Source of the DNA: DATEPR01 sp036503065
Lineage (GTDB): Bacteria > Actinomycetota > Actinomycetes > Mycobacteriales > Pseudonocardiaceae
NCBI GenBank assembly: GCA_036503065.1
Contig: DASXXM010000073.1
Coordinates: 1-20,834, forward strand
Direction of reading: 5' to 3'
DNA length: 20,834 nt
The notes under the pieces were generated by a model. That model was not told the DNA's origin. It did not search any database and worked only from the letters and a program-made list of their open reading frames with translations. This document shows positions 1 through 7,096 of the stretch, in pieces. A program made the translations under genes and the position numbers. Every line of letters begins with the position of its first letter. Position 1 is the stretch's first letter.

Positions 1-303
1 GTATCGGGTTGATGCAGAAGCCAAAGCGTGAGGACCAGCCAAACAGCAAACAGCCAAACCACCGGGGCAGACCCCGCCCAACCCTGGGGGCTTACGGCCC
101 CTTTCCACCCTATGCTTGTCAAGCCCCAAATGGAGTATCCGCGCCGATGCCTGTGGACAGATCAGCCGCCTGTGGATAACCCAGGTCGATTGTCAGGCAT
201 GTGTGCTAAACGACGGAGAACCGTACCGTCAGATGAGCAGACGGCCGCGGCGGTGCGGAAGCAGGCACATTGCCTCCGCACCGCCGCGGCAAGCCGCGCT
301 GAG
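1..303. other. Non-coding left flank
   Basis: I see no convincing gene here. The stretch holds a small hairpin (CGGGG at 63-67 with CCCCG at 72-76), a second one (GGGGC at 87-91 with GCCCC at 97-101, followed by TTT), an alternative 7-bp pairing (87-93 with 121-127), two DnaA-box-like 9-mers in the same orientation (152-160 and 171-179), and the large hairpin at 244-290. The reading frames that cross it are antisense to the P450 gene or short. It separates the minus-strand P450 block from whatever lies to the left. Confidence 0.7.
244..290 (-). terminator. Strong hairpin after the P450 gene
   Basis: A perfect 16-bp inverted repeat (244-259 with 275-290) encloses a second 4-bp stem (GGCA 264-267 with TGCC 271-274) and a 3-nt loop, with a 4-nt bulge on one side. 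It starts 13 bases beyond the P450 stop codon in the direction of transcription. There is no clear U-tract, which is common for actinomycete terminators. I read it as the end of the minus-strand transcript. Confidence 0.8.
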
Positions 304-1545
304 TCAGGCAGCGATGGCGCTCTCGACCGCGGTCAGACGAACCGGCAGCCCACGATGCCCGTTCATGATGAACGTAGGCAGCGGCTGCAACTCCTCAGCC
401 GGCACCGCAAGGCTCAGATCGGGGAACCGATCGAACAACGCGGACAGACCAACGGTAGCCACCATCGTGGCGATGCCGGCACCAAGGCAGAAGTGCGGGC
501 CATGCCCCCACGACAAGTGCTCCTTGTCCGCCCGCGTGATGTCAAAAGCACACCGGGACTCGCCGTGCAAAGAGGGATCACGGCCGATCGCGGCATAGTT
601 GACCAGGATCGCGTCACCCTTCGGGATGACCACGTCGCCAAGGTCGATGTCCTCGACGGCGTACCGCAGAGGCAGATTGGCGATCGGCGACTCGAGCCGC
701 AGCACCTCGTCGATGACGTCGGTCCAGCTGGCTTGACCGGACTTGACCAGTTCGAGCTGCTCCGGGTGGGTGATCAGTTCGGTGATCGCCTTGTCGAAGA
801 AGTTGATCGTGGTTTCCGAGCCGGCACCGAGGATCGCGAAGATCGTGTCGGTGAGTTCCTGCTCGCTCAGCCGCGAGCCGTCCTCGTCGCGGGCGGCGAT
901 CAGGTCGCTGGTGATGTCCGCGCCGGGCTGGGCGCGCTTCTGTGCGATCAGGTCGCCGATCGCGGTACGCCAGCCCAGCAGCACCGCCTGGGCCTGCTCG
1001 GGGGAGATCGTGGTGTCCAGCATGACGTCGAGGACCTTGGCGGTCGCGACGCGTGCCTCTTCCGACATGCCGATCAGGTCCGCGACCAGCATGCCGGGCA
1101 GCGGGTAGGCGAAGCGCTCCTTGAGGTCGACGACCTCGCCGGGCGGCACGGCGCCGAGGGCGTCCAGCAGCATCGTGGCGAGCTCGACCACGTGCGGGCG
1201 GATCTCCTCGGTGCGGCGTGGCGTGAACGCCTTGCCGATCAGCCTGCGCAGCCTGCGCTGGTCGGCGCCGTGGGTGGTGACGACGTTGTCCATCGCCACC
1301 CAGCTGATCATTTCCCAGTTCTGCGGGATCTCGCCGTTGATGAACGCCGGCCAGTGGTTGCGGGCGCTCTTGGTGACGTTCGGGTTGGTCAGCAGCTCCT
1401 TGATCACGGCGTAGCTGTTGACCGACCACACGACCACGCCGCCGGGCAGTTCCACCTGGACGGCGGAGCCCTGCGCGCGCAGCGTGTCGGCTTGGCGGTG
1501 GATGTCCTGGCCGGTCGGATCCAGGACGGGGCAGCGCTTCTCCAT
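304..1545 (-). CDS. Cytochrome P450 monooxygenase
   Basis: This is a soluble bacterial class I P450 of 413 residues, the usual length. The oxygen-activating I-helix reads GAGSETT (about 240-246), the K-helix ExxR is E280/R283, and the haem-binding loop WGHGPHFCLGAG carries the thiolate ligand C353. A C-helix region with HGADQRRLRR (92-101) is present. The sequence is of the CYP105/CYP107-like tailoring type; the substrate cannot be read. The ATG has a GGGAG-type site just upstream. It is the last gene of the minus-strand block, 48 bp after the methyltransferase. No ferredoxin or ferredoxin reductase gene is in the window, so electrons must come from elsewhere. A hydroxylation or oxidative coupling on the cluster product is inferred. 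Confidence 0.95.
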   Translation of the reverse strand: MEKRCPVLDPTGQDIHRQADTLRAQGSAVQVELPGGVVVWSVNSYAVIKELLTNPNVTKSARNHWPAFINGEIPQNWEMISWVAMDNVVTTHGADQRRLRRLIGKAFTPRRTEEIRPHVVELATMLLDALGAVPPGEVVDLKERFAYPLPGMLVADLIGMSEEARVATAKVLDVMLDTTISPEQAQAVLLGWRTAIGDLIAQKRAQPGADITSDLIAARDEDGSRLSEQELTDTIFAILGAGSETTINFFDKAITELITHPEQLELVKSGQASWTDVIDEVLRLESPIANLPLRYAVEDIDLGDVVIPKGDAILVNYAAIGRDPSLHGESRCAFDITRADKEHLSWGHGPHFCLGAGIATMVATVGLSALFDRFPDLSLAVPAEELQPLPTFIMNGHRGLPVRLTAVESAIAA

Positions 1546-1593
1546 CTGGCGTCTCCCGCTTTATCGGTGGGCTGTTCTGCAAACTGCAACCGG

Positions 1594-3150
1594 TCAGGCC
1601 GTGCGCTCCGCGGTCACGAACACGAACGTCTCGTGGCTCGCGTTCTCGTCGCGCAGCGTCATTCCCGCGTCCGTCAGCCACTGCCGAACCTGCTCCAGCT
1701 CGAACAGCAGGTGGCCGGCCGGGCGGCTGGGGAAGAAGTGCGACGCCTGGAAGTAGCGGGCGATCGGGTCGTCGCTCCACCGGTACGTCATCATCGTGAG
1801 GATGCCGCCGGGGCGCAGGCAGCGGCCGATCTCGGCGATCGCCGTCTCCGCGTCGTCCGGGAACGCCTGCAGGGCGTTCCACAGGTTGATCGCGCCGACG
1901 GTGCCGTCGGCGAACGGCAGGTTCAGGGCGCTGCCGATCACGGCGGGCACCTCGGGCAGCCTGCCGCGCAGCACGTTGAGCATCGGCAGCAGCATGTCCA
2001 CCACGGTCAGCCGGTCGACGCCGACGGCCTCGGCGACCACGGCGGTCCACCTGCCGGCACCGGCGGCCACGTCCACGACCGGGCCGGTGGTGTGCCGCAG
2101 GTGTTCGGTGATGTAGGCGTCCTCGAAGGCGGGAGTGACCGCGTCACCGAAGTTGGTGCCGGCCATCCGCAGGTAGGCGGGGCGCAGCACGGCCTCGTAG
2201 TACAGGCCCATGGTGGGCATCTCGGTCATCTTCTGCAGCAGGTCCGCGGTTGCCTCGTCGTCGGGCTGGCCTTCGCGGACACCCGCGGACAGGTCGAGGA
2301 TGCCGTTGGCGCTCAGGTACGAGGTGGCGCACGAGGTGCACTTGCCACCGCTCTCGGCCAGCTCGATCGAGCCGTGGCAGGTGGGGCAGCGCAGCAGTTC
2401 CGCGCGGGTGCCGAACATCTCGTCGGTCGGGCGGACCGGTGCCGCCTCGATGGTCTGCCACTCGGGGACCGTCTGGACGGTCACCGGGGCGGGCGGGCCG
2501 TTGGTGACCGCCCAGTAGGCCAGGGCACCGGAGTACGCCCAGACGGTCCGGGTGTCGTTCTCCCAGTTCGTCACGATCTGTTGGGGCGTCAGGCTCTGCA
2601 CCGCGGCGTCGACGACGTGCGCGTCCTCGTCGTCCAGCTGCCACACCGACGGCGCGGGCCACACCCGGCCGAGGTCGGGGTGCTGCGGGTCCAGTTCGGA
2701 CAGTGCGCGGTCCAGCCGGGTCCGCTCGTCGATCTCGAGGGGGAGTTCGCCGGTGACGGCCAGAATGCGGGCGCGGTCGCCGGGGAAGTGGCCGAGCAGG
2801 TAGAGCAGCGCCAGCGTCAGCGGCTGCCGGCTGCCGCCGCCGCGAGCCAGCTCGAGGTAGCGGTCCAGGCCGGCACGGACGGCCGTGGCCACCTCGCCGT
2901 CCAGCCGCGGGTACTCGGCTTCGGCGAGCAGGCCGAGCAGGACCACGAGGTAGCCGTGGCGCTCCGGGCCGACCTCGTCGAGCGCGGCGACCACGGCCGG
3001 CGTCGCCTCGATGGCGAGGTCGGTCAGTTTGCCTTCGCTCCACAACGCGCCGACAAGTCGTTGAAACGCCGCGTCGACGCCGTCGGGCGTCGCACCGGTG
3101 AACGAACGCACCAATTCAGCGACAGTCGGGTCGGTTACGGAGGCACTCAT
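1594..3150 (-). CDS. Three-part SAM-dependent methyltransferase with zinc ribbon
   Basis: The protein has 518 residues. Residues 1 to about 230 are a helical, Leu/Ala-rich domain that resembles an alpha-solenoid. A four-cysteine zinc ribbon of Trm112 type follows (C255-x2-C258, C271-x2-C274, then an NGILDL strand). The C-terminal part (about 340-518) is a class I SAM methyltransferase, with motif I VVDVAAGAGRW at 358-368, an acidic motif II residue (D385) and LRPGG at 445-449. An in-frame extension to 3294 exists, but I chose the ATG at 3150 because GGGAGGG lies 7 bases before it. The target atom is unknown; O-, N- or C-methylation of the cluster product is inferred. The first domain and the zinc ribbon make it about twice the size of a simple methyltransferase. 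Confidence 0.88.
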   Translation of the reverse strand: MSASVTDPTVAELVRSFTGATPDGVDAAFQRLVGALWSEGKLTDLAIEATPAVVAALDEVGPERHGYLVVLLGLLAEAEYPRLDGEVATAVRAGLDRYLELARGGGSRQPLTLALLYLLGHFPGDRARILAVTGELPLEIDERTRLDRALSELDPQHPDLGRVWPAPSVWQLDDEDAHVVDAAVQSLTPQQIVTNWENDTRTVWAYSGALAYWAVTNGPPAPVTVQTVPEWQTIEAAPVRPTDEMFGTRAELLRCPTCHGSIELAESGGKCTSCATSYLSANGILDLSAGVREGQPDDEATADLLQKMTEMPTMGLYYEAVLRPAYLRMAGTNFGDAVTPAFEDAYITEHLRHTTGPVVDVAAGAGRWTAVVAEAVGVDRLTVVDMLLPMLNVLRGRLPEVPAVIGSALNLPFADGTVGAINLWNALQAFPDDAETAIAEIGRCLRPGGILTMMTYRWSDDPIARYFQASHFFPSRPAGHLLFELEQVRQWLTDAGMTLRDENASHETFVFVTAERTA

Positions 3151-3157
3151 TCGGGAT

Positions 3158-3164
3158 CCCTCCC
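3158..3164 (-). promoter_or_regulatory. Ribosome binding site that sets the methyltransferase start
   Basis: On the minus strand this reads GGGAGGG, 7 bases before the ATG at 3150. It argues against the 48-residue longer start at 3294. Confidence 0.75.
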
Positions 3165-3282
3165 AGGAAGGCAAATAGGCAGACCGGGCCAAGGAGAATC
3201 GTGCACCGCCGATGGCGGCAGTACATCTCCCGCTGTGCTTGGAATGGTTGCCGCGCCCGAGAAACGGCCCGGAAACGGCAAT

Positions 3283-3321
3283 GACCGGGGCCATCGCCGA
3301 ATACCGGCGACGACCCCGGTC
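3283..3321 (-). terminator. Hairpin after the aldo/keto reductase
   Basis: The outer stem is 8 bp (GACCGGGG 3283-3290 with CCCCGGTC 3314-3321). The inner stem is 6 bp (TCGCCG 3294-3299 with CGGCGA 3305-3310), with a 5-nt loop and a 3x3 internal loop. It begins 15 bases after the reductase stop codon on the minus strand. It may end or attenuate that transcript, so the methyltransferase and P450 may have their own promoter in 3151-3282. Confidence 0.6.
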
Positions 3322-3336
3322 AGCGGGGCGCGGGGT

Positions 3337-4185
3337 TCAGCCGAGGGGCTCGGCGTAGTTGAACTCGTCCGGGTCGGGGCCGGTCCGCGTGCCGGTGTCG
3401 AGTCCGGCGAGGCGGGCCAGGTCCGCGGTGTCGAGTTCGAAACCGAACAGGTCGATGTTGGCGGCGATGTGGTCCGGCTTGGTCGACCTGGGAATGACGG
3501 TGTTGCCGACCTGGAGGTGCCAGCGCAGCACGACCTGGGCGGGGCTGCGGCCGTGCTTGGCGGCGATCTCGCCGAGCACCGGGTCGGACAGCGACCCGCC
3601 CTGGCCGAGCGGGCTGTACGCCTGGGTGACGATGCCGTGCTCGGCGTGGAACGCGCGCAGCTCTGGCTGTTGCAGCGCGAGCGTCAGTTCCACCTGGTTG
3701 ACCGTTGGCACGATGCCGGTCTCGTCGATCAGCCTGCGCAGGTGCCCGACGGTGAAATTGGACACGCCGACGGCCCGCACCCGCTGGTCGTCGTGCAGCG
3801 CGACCAGCGCCTTCCACGCGTCGACGTACTTGTCCTGCGCCGGGATCGGCCAGTGGATCAGGTACAGGTCGACGTAGTCGACGCCGAGCGTGGCCAGGCT
3901 CTGGTCGTAGGCGCGCAGCGCCCGGTCGTAGTCGTGCTCGGCGTTCCAGAGCTTGGTGATGACGAACAGGTCCGCCCGGGACACGACCCCGTCGGCGATG
4001 TTCGCGGCGATCGCCCGGCCGAAGGCCGCCTCGTTGCCGTAGGGCGGCGCGGTGTCGATCGCGCGGTACCCGGCATCGATGGCGGTGCGCACCGTGGGGC
4101 CGGTCTCATCGTCGGAGACCTGGAATCCGCCGAGTGCGATGGTGGGCATGGTGACACCGTTGTGCAGCTTGGCGTTCGCGTCCAT
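3337..4185 (-). CDS. Aldo/keto reductase (AKR5-like)
   Basis: This is a 282-residue NADPH-dependent (alpha/beta)8 reductase of the 2,5-diketo-gluconate reductase type, normal in length for the family. The catalytic tetrad is complete: D44, Y49 (DTAPPYGNE), K78 (TKLW) and H111 (LIHWP). The family motifs GVSNF and the phosphate-binding end VIPRSTKPDHI are present. It would reduce an aldehyde or ketone of a pathway intermediate, but it could also be a housekeeping or detoxifying enzyme. It is the first gene of the minus-strand block and faces the methyltransferase at 4365 across 179 bp. A hairpin separates it from the next gene, so it may be transcribed alone. Confidence 0.93.
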   Translation of the reverse strand: MDANAKLHNGVTMPTIALGGFQVSDDETGPTVRTAIDAGYRAIDTAPPYGNEAAFGRAIAANIADGVVSRADLFVITKLWNAEHDYDRALRAYDQSLATLGVDYVDLYLIHWPIPAQDKYVDAWKALVALHDDQRVRAVGVSNFTVGHLRRLIDETGIVPTVNQVELTLALQQPELRAFHAEHGIVTQAYSPLGQGGSLSDPVLGEIAAKHGRSPAQVVLRWHLQVGNTVIPRSTKPDHIAANIDLFGFELDTADLARLAGLDTGTRTGPDPDEFNYAEPLG

Positions 4186-4301
4186 GTCGGCCGCTTGTCC
4201 TCTCGTGGCGCGTCGGGTTCGGACATCTCAGACTAGCCGCTCATCGCGCGCGGCACTTCTTCTGACGCGCCCACTTCGGTGTGGATGCGGCAACCCGAGA
4301 G

Positions 4302-4366
4302 ATGTGACCACACCCGGTCGGCGGGCACGATGACCTGGCCAACACCGGCGACTCGGGTGGTCACAT
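4302..4366. promoter_or_regulatory. Inverted repeat spanning the divergent promoter and a start codon
   Basis: ATGTGACCAC (4302-4311) is repeated as its exact reverse complement GTGGTCACAT (4357-4366), 45 bp apart. The right arm covers the ribosome binding region and the ATG of the methyltransferase at 4365. The gap at 4186-4364 must hold promoters for both flanking genes. A repressor looping between the arms, or an mRNA stem that hides the start, are both possible. No regulator gene is nearby. Confidence 0.4.
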
Positions 4367-5183
4367 GAGCGAGACAGCGGACATCGGCGAGCACTACGAC
4401 AAGCGCTCGCCCATCGGCGACGAACTGCGCGACGGCCAGTTGCACATGTGGTACTGGTACGACCGTGAGGACGACGCGTCGCTGACCGAGTCCGTCCGCC
4501 GGATGACCCGCAAGGTGACCGACACCCTCGGCCTGCGGCCCGGCGAGCACATCCTGGACGCGGGTTGTGGGCCGGGGGAGACCGCGGTCTACCTGGCGAC
4601 GCGGTTCGGGGTGCGGGTCACCGGGATCACGGTCAGCGGGTTCGAGATCGACCGCGCGACGCGACGCGCGGTCGCCGGCGGTGTCGGCGACGCGGTCACG
4701 TTCGAGTACGGCGACTTCATGGCACTGTCCTATCCGGACCACACGTTCGATGCCGTGCTGGCGCTCGAGTCGCTGCAGAACGCGCCGGAGCTGCCGCAGG
4801 TGCTCGCCGAGCTGTACCGGGTGCTGCGTCCGGGTGGGCGGATCTCGTTCTCCGACTTCAGCTCGACGGCGACCGGCGACCCGGCGCGGGTGGCCACGTT
4901 CATGGACACCCTCAAGCTGCCTCGGCTGCCCACGCTGCCGCGGTGGCTGGAGTACGCGCGGGCGGCGGGCTTCGAGATCGAGGAGTACACGGAGTGCGGC
5001 CCTCGGGTCTTCGGCAAGAAGGCCAAGTACCTCGAGGCGGCGCTGCGCACCCGTGACGAGGTGACGGCCAAGTTCGGCGCCGCCGCCGTCGACGAGTTCT
5101 CCCGTCTGCACCACGGGTTCTTCGCGCCGCGTAAGGACCAGATCGGCTACGCGATCGTCTCGGCGAGAAAACCCTACCGGTGA
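4365..5183 (+). CDS. Class I SAM-dependent methyltransferase (UbiE/RebM-like)
   Basis: This 272-residue small-molecule methyltransferase matches natural-product O- and C-methyltransferases in length and motifs. Motif I is ILDAGCGPGET at 63-73, an acidic residue follows the second strand, a GDF motif comes after, and VLRPGGRIS marks the post-III region. The N-terminal stretch with YDKRSP and WYWYDRED resembles the lid region of this group. The ATG lies inside the right arm of an inverted repeat and has only a weak GGGTGG-like site before it, so translation may be controlled. The stop codon is embedded in the ribosome binding site of the next gene (TGAGGAG), which points to translational coupling. 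The substrate is unknown. Confidence 0.9.
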   Translation: MSETADIGEHYDKRSPIGDELRDGQLHMWYWYDREDDASLTESVRRMTRKVTDTLGLRPGEHILDAGCGPGETAVYLATRFGVRVTGITVSGFEIDRATRRAVAGGVGDAVTFEYGDFMALSYPDHTFDAVLALESLQNAPELPQVLAELYRVLRPGGRISFSDFSSTATGDPARVATFMDTLKLPRLPTLPRWLEYARAAGFEIEEYTECGPRVFGKKAKYLEAALRTRDEVTAKFGAAAVDEFSRLHHGFFAPRKDQIGYAIVSARKPYR

Positions 5184-5193
5184 GGAGCCTGCG

Positions 5194-6264
5194 GTGACCA
5201 CTGTAGACAGTTGGGACCTGCTGGTCCGGCGGGACGACCTGGCGGCCACCGCGGTGGTGCCCGCGCAGCACGCCGCGCTCGCGCCGGGTGAGGTGCGGCT
5301 CGCGGTCGAGAAGTTCGCGCTGACCATGAACAGCGTGACCTACGCGCGGCTCGGCGAGTCGGTGATGCCGTTCTTCGCGGCCTTCCCCGGCCCGGCCGGG
5401 TACGGGCGGGTGCCGGTGTGGGCGTTCCTGCGGGTGACCGAATCGCGCAACGACGACGTCCCCGTCGGCGGCCGGTACTTCGGCTTCGTGCCGATGTCGA
5501 CGCACCACACGGTCGCGGCCCGGCGCACGTCCCGCGGTTTCGTCGACACCGCGCCGTTCCGCGAGTTCATGCCCGTCTGGTACCGGACGTTCCAGGACGC
5601 GGCGGAGCCGGACACGCTGGACGACCGCAGGACGGTGTTCCGCCCAATCTTCCCCGCATCCTTCCACCTCGCCGACTTCCTTGCCGGGCACGAAGAACGC
5701 GGCGCCAAGTCGGTGTTGATCACGAGCGCGTCGAGCCGGACCGCCATCGGGCTGGCCATGCTGCTGGCTCGGCAGAGCGACCTGCCGACGACCGGCATCA
5801 CATCGCCACGTTACCTGGACTTCGTCGCCGGACTCGGCTGCTACGACACGGTGGCCTGCTACGACCAGCTCGACTCGGTCTCGCTGCTCGCGCCCGCGGT
5901 GTTCGTCGACTTCACCGGTGAGCACCGGCGGATCGCCGCGGTCTACGACCGGTTCCCGGGCGAGCTGGCACACACCGCGCTGGTCGGTTACACCCATCCG
6001 GAGTCGGTGCAGGTGCCACCTGAGCTGACCGAACCGGAGCCGGAGATCTTCTTCACCCCGGTGGTGGAGGAGCAGATCGTGGCGGACGAGGGCGAGGACA
6101 CGTTCTACGCCCGCTACCACGAGAGCGAGCAGCGGTTCCTCGAGTCGACGACCGCCTGGCTCACCGTGCGCAGGCAGCAGGGCCCGGCGGCGATCGCGGA
6201 CGTGTTCCGCGGTCTGCTGGCCGGGTCGCAGCCGCCCGGCGTGTCCTATTTGCTCAGCCCATAA
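5194..6264 (+). CDS. DUF2855 family protein, MDR-like oxidoreductase fold
   Basis: The protein has 356 residues and matches DUF2855, a poorly studied family distantly related to medium-chain (quinone oxidoreductase-like) dehydrogenases. Visible signs are the N-terminal substrate-domain pattern (VEKFALTMNSVTYARLGES, 38-56), a hydrophobic strand and turn where a nucleotide-binding site would lie (VLITSASSRTAIGLA, 174-188), and the VFVDFTG stretch. There is no clear GxGxxG, so the cofactor is uncertain. The start is a GTG preceded by GAGGAG. It sits 10 bp after the methyltransferase and 20 bp before the membrane protein, so all three form one transcript. A redox step or acyl-thioester handling is possible, but I do not assign a reaction. 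Confidence 0.8.
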   Translation: MTTVDSWDLLVRRDDLAATAVVPAQHAALAPGEVRLAVEKFALTMNSVTYARLGESVMPFFAAFPGPAGYGRVPVWAFLRVTESRNDDVPVGGRYFGFVPMSTHHTVAARRTSRGFVDTAPFREFMPVWYRTFQDAAEPDTLDDRRTVFRPIFPASFHLADFLAGHEERGAKSVLITSASSRTAIGLAMLLARQSDLPTTGITSPRYLDFVAGLGCYDTVACYDQLDSVSLLAPAVFVDFTGEHRRIAAVYDRFPGELAHTALVGYTHPESVQVPPELTEPEPEIFFTPVVEEQIVADEGEDTFYARYHESEQRFLESTTAWLTVRRQQGPAAIADVFRGLLAGSQPPGVSYLLSP

Positions 6265-6284
6265 AGACGGTCGGAGGAACTACC

Positions 6285-7019
6285 GTGTCATTATCCATCG
6301 ATGAGGTCCGCACGTCGGACGGACCCGACCAGCCGGAAGAGTCACCACAGCCGACGGCCGTCAAGCAGCGCGCGACGAAGTCGTTCTGGCGACGCCCGTG
6401 GATGATTCCACTGTGGCTGGTGATACTCGGGTTCCTGTACTTCCAGGCCGGCCCGTTCGTCGGCACGCCGGAGGACCAGGCGCAGGTGCCGTCGCACGAC
6501 GGCTTCCCGGCGTACTACGCGCTGCTCATCGCGCACATCTCGTTCGGCACCGTCGCGATGCTCACCGCGGGCCTGCAGGTGTGGCCGTGGCTGCGTCGGC
6601 GGCACCCGAGGGTGCACCGGGTCAGCGGCCGGATCTACGTGCTGGCCGCCGTGGTCGGCGGTTCCTGTGGGCTGACCATCCTGCGGTTCGCGCCGGTGCC
6701 CGGCCAGGTCGGCGCGTTCGCGTCCACATCGCTGTGGATCATCACGACGCTGGTGGGGTTCTGGGCGGTGCGCACCGGCCGGTACGCCCTGCACCGCAGG
6801 TACATGCTGTACAGCTTCGCGCTGGTGATGAACAACGTGTGGGGCCTGGCGGCGGCGAAGATCCTGTTCGGGTACGGGTTCAACGTCAACCTGACCATGT
6901 TCGGCGAGGGTGCCCGCTGGATCGGCTGGGTGGTGGACCTGATGCTGGTCCAGTGGTTCCTGTACCGGACCGCCCGCAAGCCGGTCGAGGGCCCGGTGCG
7001 CCTTCCGGCCCACGTCTGA
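6285..7019 (+). CDS. DUF2306 integral membrane protein
   Basis: The protein has 244 residues with about six predicted membrane segments (near 39-58, 78-99, 117-134, 145-162, 173-195 and 212-227) after a charged, Pro-rich cytoplasmic N-terminus. The His-containing patterns HRVSGRIYVL (111-120) and HRRYMLYSFAL (170-180) are typical of DUF2306. The family function is not established; the conserved histidines suggest haem or metal binding, or electron transfer. It starts at a GTG with GGAGG nine bases upstream and closes the plus-strand trio. It is the only membrane protein in the window, so a role in membrane-bound redox chemistry or in product handling is possible but unproven. Confidence 0.82.
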   Translation: MSLSIDEVRTSDGPDQPEESPQPTAVKQRATKSFWRRPWMIPLWLVILGFLYFQAGPFVGTPEDQAQVPSHDGFPAYYALLIAHISFGTVAMLTAGLQVWPWLRRRHPRVHRVSGRIYVLAAVVGGSCGLTILRFAPVPGQVGAFASTSLWIITTLVGFWAVRTGRYALHRRYMLYSFALVMNNVWGLAAAKILFGYGFNVNLTMFGEGARWIGWVVDLMLVQWFLYRTARKPVEGPVRLPAHV

Positions 7020-7038
7020 CCGCTACGTGGACACCGAC

Positions 7039-7086
7039 GACGGTGGCCCGGACGCTCTCCCCGCGGAGAGCATCCGGGCCACCGTC
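7039..7086. terminator. Bidirectional terminator between convergent genes
   Basis: Two 22-base arms (7039-7060 and 7065-7086) pair with a single mismatch around a CCGC loop. On the minus-strand transcript the mismatch becomes a G-U wobble. It lies 19 bp after the membrane-protein stop and 10 bp after the solute-binding-protein stop, so it can end both converging transcripts. Confidence 0.9.
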
Positions 7087-7096
7087 ACTGTGGGGC

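Noticed and set aside
117..122. TTGACA-like -35 box on the minus strand in the left flank
   Set aside because: No matching -10 element lies at the usual distance, and the gene it would serve is outside the window.
152..179. A replication origin
   Set aside because: Two box-like 9-mers are far too few, and no dnaA, dnaN or AT-rich unwinding region is present.
28..4236. A 1402-codon open frame on the plus strand
   Set aside because: It is antisense to the P450, methyltransferase and aldo/keto reductase genes. Its translation is Arg/Gly/Val-rich without domains, a usual shadow in GC-rich DNA.
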